Made by a program: the position numbers and the translations under genes. From Tistlia sp040905785 (GTDB lineage: Bacteria; Pseudomonadota; Alphaproteobacteria; Kiloniellales; DSM-21159): a DNA stretch of 64,000 nucleotides. Below are positions 57,669 through 64,000 of the stretch, piece by piece; the first letter of the stretch is position 1, and every line of letters starts with the position of its first letter. The notes beneath the pieces are model-generated. The model was not told the DNA's origin. It did not search any database and worked only from the letters and a program-made list of their open reading frames with translations. The stretch spans positions 1 through 64,000 of the forward strand of contig NZ_JBBDQW010000005.1 of the NCBI RefSeq assembly GCF_040905785.1. The letters run 5' to 3'.

Positions 57669-58595
57669 CTAGTCCGCGATTGCCGGCCCCGCACCGCCGG
57701 GCGACGCAACCGCCGGGCGACCGGTGCCCTCCGCCGCCATCAGCCGCCGTGCGGCCTCGGCATCGGCCAGGGGCCGCCCGATGCCACGCGCCGCGCCGGC
57801 GACCGCCGCCACGGCCGCGGCGTTGTCCGGCGCCAATGTCCCGTCGGCCAGCTGCAGGTTGTTCTCGAAGCCGACCCGGACATGGCCGCCGAGCGTCGCG
57901 GCGGCGAGCGCGCAGGCGGTTTCCCGGGGCCCGAAGGCACAGAGCGACCAGACCTCGCCGGCCGCCGGCGGCCGCACCGCGAGGAAGGGCAGCAGGTCAG
58001 ACGGCTGCGAGCGCTGCCCGGCGCTGTAGCGGCCGAGCACATAGAGCAGGGAGCGCTCGCCGGCGGGTATCACGCCGCCGCGCCTGAGCGCCAGGAAGCG
58101 CTCGAGGTCGGCCGGGTCGTAGAGGATGAACTGGGCCAGGACCCCGGCCTCCGCCAGTTCGGCGAGGAAGCCGGCAGCCTCTGCCTCCGCACCGGCGTCG
58201 GGGACCAGCTCGCGCAGCGCCAGGCTGACCGCCTCCGGCTGGACCGCGCGCACGCAGGCCATCTGCTCGGCGCGGCCGAAGCGGCCGACCTGCTCGGTCG
58301 TGATCTGCACGATCATCGCCGCGCCGACGCGCTCGCGGATCGCCGCCGTCGCCTCGCGGTAGCGGCCGGCGTCCAGGCTGTGCCCACCGGCGTTGTCGCG
58401 CACGTGGAGGTGGAGCAGGCAGGCGCCGGCCGCCAGGCAGGAGGCCGCGGTCTCCGCCAGCTCGCCCGGCTCGATCGGCAGCGCCGGGTGGTCGGCCCTG
58501 GTCTTGCGCGCGCCGTTCGGCGCCACCGCCAGGATCAGCGGCGGCCAATCGTCAGGAACGCTCTCCGCGCCGGCCGCGCCTTCGGCCCCGGTCAT
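57669..58595 (-). CDS. BKACE family protein (beta-keto acid cleavage enzyme, DUF849)
   Basis: A 308-residue Zn-dependent barrel of the BKACE (3-keto-5-aminohexanoate cleavage, Kce) family: AVAPNGARKTRADHPALPIEP, LLHLHVRDNAGGHSLDAGRYR (zinc His pair in LHLHVRD) and VRVGFENNLQLADG with a Glu ligand. Members cleave beta-keto acids with acetyl-CoA. The start at 58595 overlaps the aminotransferase stop by 4 bases, so the two are tightly coupled. Substrate unknown; the active-site variant subgroup cannot be named. Confidence 0.9.
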   Translation of the reverse strand: MTGAEGAAGAESVPDDWPPLILAVAPNGARKTRADHPALPIEPGELAETAASCLAAGACLLHLHVRDNAGGHSLDAGRYREATAAIRERVGAAMIVQITTEQVGRFGRAEQMACVRAVQPEAVSLALRELVPDAGAEAEAAGFLAELAEAGVLAQFILYDPADLERFLALRRGGVIPAGERSLLYVLGRYSAGQRSQPSDLLPFLAVRPPAAGEVWSLCAFGPRETACALAAATLGGHVRVGFENNLQLADGTLAPDNAAAVAAVAGAARGIGRPLADAEAARRLMAAEGTGRPAVASPGGAGPAIAD

Positions 58596-59923
58596 GCCGG
58601 CTCCGACAGCACCGAATCGATGGCGCGGCCCAGCTTGTCGACGATCTCCGCCACCTCGGCCTCGCCGATGATGAAGGGCGGCGCCAGCAGCACGTGGTCG
58701 CCGGCGACGCCGTCGGCCGTGCCGCCGCCCGGATAGCACATCAGGCCCTCGGCCATGGCGCGCTCCTTGATCCGCGCGTGCAGCCGGCGCGCCGGGTCGA
58801 AGGGCTGCTTGGAGCCGCGGTCCTCGACCAGCTCGACGCCGAGGAACAGGCCACGGCCGCGGATGTCGCCGACATGGGCGTGGTTGCCGAAGCGCTCCTC
58901 CAGCGCTTCGCGCAGCGCCGTCCCCTGGCGCTGCACGTTCTCCAGCAGGCCCTCGCGCTCGATCGTGCGCTGCACCTCGAGACCGCCGGCGCAGGCCGTC
59001 GGGTGGCCGATGTAGGTGAAGCCGTGATGGAAGAAGCCGCTGGCACCGACGATCGTGTCGTAGATCTCGCCGGACAGCAGGCAGGCGCCGATCGGCTGGT
59101 AGCCGGCGCCCAGGCCCTTCGCGCAGGTCAGGATGTCGGGCGCGATGCCCTCGTCCTCGCAGGCGAACAGCCGGCCGGTGCGCCCCATGCCGCTCATCAC
59201 CTCGTCGAGGATCAGCAGGATGCCGTGGCGGTCGCAGATCTCGCGCACCCGCTTGAAATAGCCCGGCACCGCCGGCACCGCGCCGAGCGTCGCCCCGACC
59301 ACGGTCTCGGCGACGAAGGCGATGACCGTCTCGGCGCCGAGTTCCAGGATCTTCGCCTCGAGCTCGTCGGCGACGCGCCGGCCGTAGTCCTCCTCGCTCT
59401 CCGCGGCCTGCTTGCCGCGATAGGCGTAGCAGGGGCCGACGTGGTGGGTATCGAGCAGGATCGGGGCGAAGATCGCCCGGCGCCCGGGATTGCCGCCGAC
59501 CGAGAGCGCGCCCAGGGTATTGCCGTGGTAGCTCTGGTGGCGGCCGATGAAGTGCCGGCGCCCCGTCTCCCCCTTCTCCCAGAAGTACTGGCGTGCCAGC
59601 TTCAGGGCGGTCTCGTTGGCCTCGGAGCCGCCGGACACGAAATAGACCTTCTCGAGGCCCGCCGGCGCCCGCGCGATCAGGTGCTCGGCGAGCCGCTCGG
59701 ACGGCTCGTTGGTGAAGAAGGAGGTGTGGGCGTAGGGCAGCCGGTCGAGCTGCTCCTTGATCGCCTCGACGACCGGCCGGCAGCTGTGGCCGAGACAGGA
59801 CACCGCGGCGCCGCCGCTGGCGTCGAGGTAGCGCCGCCCTTCGCTGTCGATGACGTAGGGGCCGTCGCCGGCGACGGCGAGCGGCAGGACGGACTTCGGC
59901 TGGCGGTGCAGGATGGCGCTCAT
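58592..59923 (-). CDS. Class III PLP-dependent aminotransferase
   Basis: A 443-residue class III (omega-amino acid) aminotransferase. PLP lysine region: LTCAKGLGAGYQPIGACLL; other landmarks are YFVSGGSEANETALKLAR, HQSYHGNTLGALSVGG, and ILDEVMSGMGRTGRLF. These enzymes transaminate omega-amino acids or polyamines. It is the first gene of a minus-strand operon with the BKACE gene and probably the TAXI receptor. The likely path: transaminate an amino compound to a keto acid, then cleave it with acetyl-CoA. Confidence 0.93.
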   Translation of the reverse strand: MSAILHRQPKSVLPLAVAGDGPYVIDSEGRRYLDASGGAAVSCLGHSCRPVVEAIKEQLDRLPYAHTSFFTNEPSERLAEHLIARAPAGLEKVYFVSGGSEANETALKLARQYFWEKGETGRRHFIGRHQSYHGNTLGALSVGGNPGRRAIFAPILLDTHHVGPCYAYRGKQAAESEEDYGRRVADELEAKILELGAETVIAFVAETVVGATLGAVPAVPGYFKRVREICDRHGILLILDEVMSGMGRTGRLFACEDEGIAPDILTCAKGLGAGYQPIGACLLSGEIYDTIVGASGFFHHGFTYIGHPTACAGGLEVQRTIEREGLLENVQRQGTALREALEERFGNHAHVGDIRGRGLFLGVELVEDRGSKQPFDPARRLHARIKERAMAEGLMCYPGGGTADGVAGDHVLLAPPFIIGEAEVAEIVDKLGRAIDSVLSEPA

Positions 59924-60054
59924 CGGGCGGCTGGCTCCGGGATTTCCCCGGCAGGGCGCCGGAGTGGCGGGTTGGCCCCAGGGCCGATTGTTCCCGGGGG
60001 GGTTCGCCGCTAGCTTAGCGCCGCCATTGACGCGAAGCGAGGGGGCGGTCCCGC

Positions 60055-60570
60055 ATGGACCTCAAGGACCACATCCGCAGCATTCCGGACTTTCCGAAGC
60101 CGGGCATCCTGTTCTACGACATCTCGACCCTGCTCGCCGAGCCGAGCGCCTGGAAGGTCACGGTCGAGCGCCTGGCGGAGCTCGTGGAGCCCTACCGGCC
60201 GGCCCTGCTGATCGGCATCGAATCGCGCGGCTTCCTGACCGCCGCACCGCTCGCCCTGCGGCTCGGCCTGGGCTTCGCCATGGTCCGCAAGAAGAACAAG
60301 CTGCCCGGCGCGACGGTCGAGCACACCTACGATCTCGAGTACGGCAGCGACACCATCGAGATCCAGGCCGACGCGGTCGAGCCCGGCCAGCGGGTGGTCA
60401 TCCTCGACGACCTGCTCGCGACCGGCGGCACGGCGGCAGCCGCCGTGCATCTGCTGCGCTCCGTCGGCGCCGAGGTCGCCGCCGCCGCCTTCATCATCGA
60501 GCTCGCCTTCCTGCAAGGCCGCGACAAGCTCGACCTGCCCGTCCACACGCTGATCTCCTACGACGACTGA
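60055..60570 (+). CDS. apt: Adenine phosphoribosyltransferase
   Basis: A 171-residue purine-salvage enzyme converting adenine and PRPP to AMP. The PRPP-binding motif is VVILDDLLATGGTAAAA, with IRSIPDFPKPGILFYDISTLL at the N-terminus and IGIESRGFLTAAPLALRLG, FAMVRKKNKLPG. Length is typical. It is divergent from the aminotransferase cluster and followed by a weak hairpin. Confidence 0.97.
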   Translation: MDLKDHIRSIPDFPKPGILFYDISTLLAEPSAWKVTVERLAELVEPYRPALLIGIESRGFLTAAPLALRLGLGFAMVRKKNKLPGATVEHTYDLEYGSDTIEIQADAVEPGQRVVILDDLLATGGTAAAAVHLLRSVGAEVAAAAFIIELAFLQGRDKLDLPVHTLISYDD

Positions 60571-60647
60571 CGAGGGCGGAGGTCTCGGGCGCGGCCCCCA
60601 GGGCTGTAAAGCGGCGCGAGCAGGTACCGGCCGGCAGCAACTACCTC

Positions 60648-60667
60648 TGCGCGACATTTCGCGCAGC
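60648..60667 (+). terminator. Hairpin downstream of apt
   Basis: CTGCGCGA and TCGCGCAG form an 8-bp stem with a CATT loop, 77 bases after the apt stop. A T-rich run (CCCTTTAGTTTTGT) begins ten bases later. It is a plausible but imperfect intrinsic terminator. Confidence 0.45.
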
Positions 60668-60689
60668 GCGCGTCCCTTTAGTTTTGTAT

Positions 60690-60705
60690 TAACGGCGGAT
60701 TAACG
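60690..60705 (+). promoter_or_regulatory. CtrA binding box upstream of the PAS sensor gene
   Basis: TTAACGGCGGATTAAC fits the full consensus TTAA-N7-TTAAC on the plus strand. It lies 96 bases before the sensor's ATG at 60802, in a locally AT-richer patch. It is the second such box in the window. Confidence 0.65.
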
Positions 60706-60801
60706 AGCCCCTCGATAGGTTGGGCTGATCGAGGAGCGGACCGTCGGCGCCGGTAGAGGCGCAGGACCGTCCGCCCTCTGCTTGGGCGGGCTTCACAGCG
60801 G

Positions 60802-63800
60802 ATGTATTTCGGCCTGAGTTCGAGCGTCGGCCTTGCAGGCCTCGTCGTCGTCGCCCTGCTTGGCGGGTTCAGCCTGCTGACACTGGCCACGGCGCCGGAC
60901 CGCCGCAGGCTGCGGCCCTGGCTCGCCTGCCCGCCGCTGGCGCTGCTCGCCGGGGCGCTTTTCGCAGCACGGCCCGCCGCGGCGGCCCTTGAGCTCGCCT
61001 TCCTCGCACTGGCGCTGGCGAGTCTCCTCGCGATCTGGTCGGAACGGGCGCTGCCCCGAAGGCTGGGGCTGGCATTGCTGGCCGGCGCCCTGCTGCTGCC
61101 GGTCGGCGTCCTGCTGATCGGGACCGCCACGGGCGCGGCTGCCGAGGGTGCCTGGGTCCAGCTCGTCCAGGTCAGCTCCCTGCTGCCGCTCACGGCCGGC
61201 GCCCTCGCCTTTGCCGCGCCTGCGCCCGATCCGGCCGCGGGCGCGACGCGCGCGCTGCGCGCCGCCGGCGCCCTGCTGCTGGCGCTGGCCTGCGGTCTGA
61301 CGCTGGTCGCCCTGGCGGCTCCGGCCGGGGCCGCGGCCTCGGAGGGGCTGGCGCTGGGACGCCTCGGGTCTCTCGCCCTGCTGCCGGCGCTCGCCGGCCT
61401 CGCCTCGCTGGTCGCGCAGAACGCCCGGCTGCGCCGCGAGGCGGCGGACAGCGCGGAACGACTGCGCGATCTCGTCGAGATCAGCTCGGACTGGCTGTGG
61501 GAAACGGATTCCGAGCATCGCCTGACCTCCATCTCGCCGCGCTACGCCGGGGTGTCGGGGCTGGACCCTGCGCTCGTGCTCGGCATGACGCGCATGGAGG
61601 CGACGGGCGGAACGGCCGCGGACGCGCGCTGGCAGGCCCACCTCGCCGACCTGGAGGCGCGCCGGCCGTTCAGCGACTTCGTGTACGACCTGCGGATACC
61701 GGGCCAGCCGGAGCGCAGCTGCCGGGTCAGCGGCCGCCCGATCTTCGATGTGGCGGGCCGCTTCACGGGCTACCGGGGCATCGGCGACGACGTCACGACG
61801 ATACGCCGTGCCGAGCAGGCCGTCCGGCGCCTGCAGGGTCGCCTACAGAGCGCCCTGGTCAGCCTGGACCACGGCTTCGCGCTGTTCGACGAGGAGGAGC
61901 GGCTGGTCGTCTTCAACCAGGCCTATCAAAGCTTCGCGCCGGGCCTGGCCGCCGTCCTGAAGCCGGGACTGAGCTTCGAAGAGGTCATCGGGGCCGTCTG
62001 GGACCTCGGCGCGTACAGCAGTCGCGAGCCCGACCGCGCCGCCTACGTCGAGCGCCGGCTCGAGCAGCACCGCAACGCCCCCTACGAGGTGGTCCAGACG
62101 CTGGACGACGGCACCATCCTGCAGATCTCCGGCATGCCGACCGAGGAAGGCGGCCGCGTCGTCCTGCTCGCCGACATCACCGAGCGGCGGCAGCGCGAGC
62201 GCGTGCTGGAGACCCTGGTCCGGCGCCGCGACGACGAGACGACGCTGGAGGCGATCGCCGAGGCGACCGCCATCGCCAGCGGCCTGCCCGGCGCCGGCGT
62301 CTTCCGGCGACTGGAGGACGGCCGCGTCGAGCTGGCGGCTTGGTCGGGCGAACTGGCGCCGGCGCCGGGCACGCCAGCCGGCTTCGACGGCCCGTGCAGC
62401 CGGCACGGCGAGCCGCTCGAAACCTTCGCTGGTCGCGATGCCGGCAAGGTCTTCGCCGGCTGCGATCCGATCGAGGCGAGCGGCGCCGCCGCCTGCTTCT
62501 GCCGCCGCCTGGAGCTCGGCGACGGCACGGTGCTCGGCTACCTGGTCGCCCTCGACGGGCAACCGCGCGACAGCAACCCGATCAACCCCGACCTGCTGAA
62601 CCTGGTTGCGCGCAGCGCCCTGCTCGAGCTTCGCCGCTTGCAGAGCGAGACGGCGCTGAGGCTCAGCGAGCAGCGTTTCCGCGACATCGCCGAGATCAAC
62701 AGCGACTGGATCTGGGAGAGCGATGCCGAGCAGCGCTACACCTACCTGTCGCCGCGCTTTTCCAGCGTCACCGGCATCCCCCTCGAGGAGGTTCTCGGCA
62801 AGACGCGCATGGAGCTGGCCGGAGCCGACCTCTCCGATCCGCTCTGGCAGGCCCATCTCGCCGACCTGGCGGCCCACCGGGATATCCGGGAGTTCGTCTA
62901 CTCGGCGCGTTTCGCCGACGCTGCCCAGCCCCGCCGCTACCGGATCACCGGCAAGGCGCTGTTCGACGAGCAGGGCGCCTTCCTGGGCTACCGCGGCACC
63001 GCCAACGACATCACCGAGATCGTCGAGACGCGGGCTGCCGCCGAGACCCTGCGGGTCCAGCTGACCGCGGCGGTGACCGCCCTGCCCGACGGCTTCGCGC
63101 TGTTCGACCCGGACGAACGCCTGGTCATCTGCAACGAAGCCTACCGCCGGATCACCCCGGCTCTCGGCGCGGCTGCCGTGCCGGGCGCGAGCTTCGAGGC
63201 CATCGTGCGCGCAGCCCTTGCCGACGGCCTGTTCGACCTGTCCGGTGCGGATCCCGAGAGCTTCGTCGCGGCGCGCCTGGCCCGCCACCGCGCGGCACCC
63301 TACCGCATCGAGCTCGACTACGCCGACGGGCGCGCCGTGCAGATCTCGGGGGCCCGCACGCCAGACGGCGGCAGTGTGCTGCTCTGGACCGACATCGGCG
63401 TTCACGTCCGGCGCGAGCGCGTGCTGTCGATCCTCGTCGAGAGCCGCACCCGCGGCCGCGACCTCCTGGAGGCCGCTTCGGAAGCGCTCCACACCGGCCT
63501 CGGCTTCCGCTGGGCCGGCGTCGCCCGGCGCGACGAGGCGCTTCCCGGCCAGGCCGACGTACTGGCACTGTGGGACGGCAAGCTGGGCGAGCCGGGCGCA
63601 ACCTTCAGCTATCCCCTGGCCGGCACGCCCTGCGACCGGGTCTACAACGGCGAGCCCCGCTCCTTCTGGCCCCGCAACGTCGCGGTGCGCTTCCCGCTGG
63701 ACACCTACCTGGCCGAACAGGGCGCGGAGGCCTACCTCGGCCAACTGCTGCTCGACGGCGAGGGCCGCGTCCTCGGCCACATCTTCGCGCTGCACGACGC

Positions 63801-64000
63801 GCCGGTGACGGCGCGGCCGGGCGACGACGAGATCGTGCGGCTGGTCGCCAACGCCGTGACCATCGAGCTGCAGCGCCTGGAGGCCGCACGGGAGCGCGAC
63901 CGCGCCGCCGAGCTGCTGCGGATCGTCTTCGAGAACGTCGGCGCCGGCATCACGGTGGTCGACCGGGACCTGCGCGTCATTGGCTACAACGACCGCTTCC
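60802..64000 (+). CDS. Large membrane PAS/GAF sensor protein (cut by the window end)
   Basis: An open frame of at least 1066 codons with no stop before the window end. Residues 1-205 hold about seven Leu/Ala-rich membrane helices. A PAS domain follows (SSDWLWETDS near residue 230), then a second PAS-like domain (GFALFDEEERLVVFN near 357) and a GAF-like region (about 473-620). The same three-module order repeats with NSDWIWESD near 635 and GFALFDPDERLVICN near 763, and another PAS begins near 1037 (FENVGAGITVVDRDLRVIGYN). The output domain (kinase, GGDEF or other) lies beyond the window. ATG 60802 has a weak ribosome site. A CtrA box is 96 bases upstream. Confidence 0.85.
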   Translation, partial: MYFGLSSSVGLAGLVVVALLGGFSLLTLATAPDRRRLRPWLACPPLALLAGALFAARPAAAALELAFLALALASLLAIWSERALPRRLGLALLAGALLLPVGVLLIGTATGAAAEGAWVQLVQVSSLLPLTAGALAFAAPAPDPAAGATRALRAAGALLLALACGLTLVALAAPAGAAASEGLALGRLGSLALLPALAGLASLVAQNARLRREAADSAERLRDLVEISSDWLWETDSEHRLTSISPRYAGVSGLDPALVLGMTRMEATGGTAADARWQAHLADLEARRPFSDFVYDLRIPGQPERSCRVSGRPIFDVAGRFTGYRGIGDDVTTIRRAEQAVRRLQGRLQSALVSLDHGFALFDEEERLVVFNQAYQSFAPGLAAVLKPGLSFEEVIGAVWDLGAYSSREPDRAAYVERRLEQHRNAPYEVVQTLDDGTILQISGMPTEEGGRVVLLADITERRQRERVLETLVRRRDDETTLEAIAEATAIASGLPGAGVFRRLEDGRVELAAWSGELAPAPGTPAGFDGPCSRHGEPLETFAGRDAGKVFAGCDPIEASGAAACFCRRLELGDGTVLGYLVALDGQPRDSNPINPDLLNLVARSALLELRRLQSETALRLSEQRFRDIAEINSDWIWESDAEQRYTYLSPRFSSVTGIPLEEVLGKTRMELAGADLSDPLWQAHLADLAAHRDIREFVYSARFADAAQPRRYRITGKALFDEQGAFLGYRGTANDITEIVETRAAAETLRVQLTAAVTALPDGFALFDPDERLVICNEAYRRITPALGAAAVPGASFEAIVRAALADGLFDLSGADPESFVAARLARHRAAPYRIELDYADGRAVQISGARTPDGGSVLLWTDIGVHVRRERVLSILVESRTRGRDLLEAASEALHTGLGFRWAGVARRDEALPGQADVLALWDGKLGEPGATFSYPLAGTPCDRVYNGEPRSFWPRNVAVRFPLDTYLAEQGAEAYLGQLLLDGEGRVLGHIFALHDAPVTARPGDDEIVRLVANAVTIELQRLEAARERDRAAELLRIVFENVGAGITVVDRDLRVIGYNDRF
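61450..63890. repeat. Internal tandem duplication of a PAS-PAS-GAF module (about 1.2 kb unit)
   Basis: Corresponding codons recur at a 405-406 codon interval: the SDWLWE/SDWIWE tryptophan codons at 61492 and 62707 (1215 bases), and the GFALFD codons at 61873 and 63091 (1218 bases). Matching stretches include WQAHLADL in both copies. The copies have diverged, so the duplication is not recent. Confidence 0.75.

Noticed and set aside
57410..57709. 100-residue upstream extension of the TAXI receptor
   Set aside because: It would bury the signal peptide, and a good ribosome site precedes the Met at 57409.

Overview
The window is a high-GC (about 70 percent by eye), gene-dense chromosomal stretch of an alphaproteobacterium, most likely a Rhodospirillales-type organism. 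Pointers are lineage-typical families (DUF4169, DUF2336, DUF6614, an IGHNxGPP small protein), an AruH-like aminotransferase, two canonical CtrA boxes (TTAA-N7-TTAAC), TRAP and TAXI transporters, and split glyQ/glyS. I see no rRNA, CRISPR array, prophage or intact insertion sequence. One tRNA gene (Pro, CGG) is present. No gene-free stretch exceeds 300 bases. The longest, 1-278, holds a nested inverted-repeat element.

Layout: 1-265 nested inverted repeats; 279-4055 AsmA protein; 4176-5599 DUF4169 plus AruH-like aminotransferase; 5707-8262 XRE regulator divergent from an aldo/keto reductase and a fumarylacetoacetase-family hydrolase; 8330-12708 small IGHN protein, M20 deacylase divergent from a DUF2817 peptidase and an aldehyde dehydrogenase; 12909-13970 fatty acid desaturase; 14013-17364 folE, hppD, phhA and an Lrp/AsnC regulator (phenylalanine to tyrosine to homogentisate, with folE able to supply the pterin); 17437-18433 cytochrome c divergent from a two-cysteine ArsR/SqrR-like regulator; 18454-22981 CorA, UbiB-like kinase, MeaB GTPase, YgfZ/CAF17; 23118-27877 two glycosyltransferases, then pyrC, DUF6614 and a methyltransferase in tight coupling; 27970-28574 AbrB-Doc toxin-antitoxin; 28593-34905 ppdK, glyS, glyQ and a zinc-ribbon membrane protein.

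35085-35600 encodes an uncharacterised cysteine-rich protein preceded by a Fur-like box. 35753-42892 is one minus-strand gene train: polyamine-type ABC importer, nitrilase-family amidase, acetylpolyamine amidohydrolase and SppA-like peptidase. 42915-47270 holds a TrmN6-like methyltransferase, DUF2007, polyprenyl diphosphate synthase, GFA protein and phospholipase D-like protein. 47459-47535 is tRNA-Pro. 47814-51072 is a DctPQM TRAP transporter with a strong palindrome in its upstream region. 51089-52216 is DUF2336 under a CtrA box. 52353-59923 is a minus-strand catabolic and transport cluster: class III aminotransferase, BKACE, TAXI receptor, fused TRAP permease, UspA and an uncharacterised protein. 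60055-60570 is apt. 60802 to the window end is a large membrane PAS/GAF sensor, cut by the window edge, behind a second CtrA box and built from an internal tandem duplication.

The least explained items are the 1-265 element, the Fur-box/cysteine-rich gene, the CtrA-linked DUF2336 and PAS genes, the duplicated sensor module, and the BKACE-TAXI cluster. No clearly new multi-gene defence or mobile system is visible.
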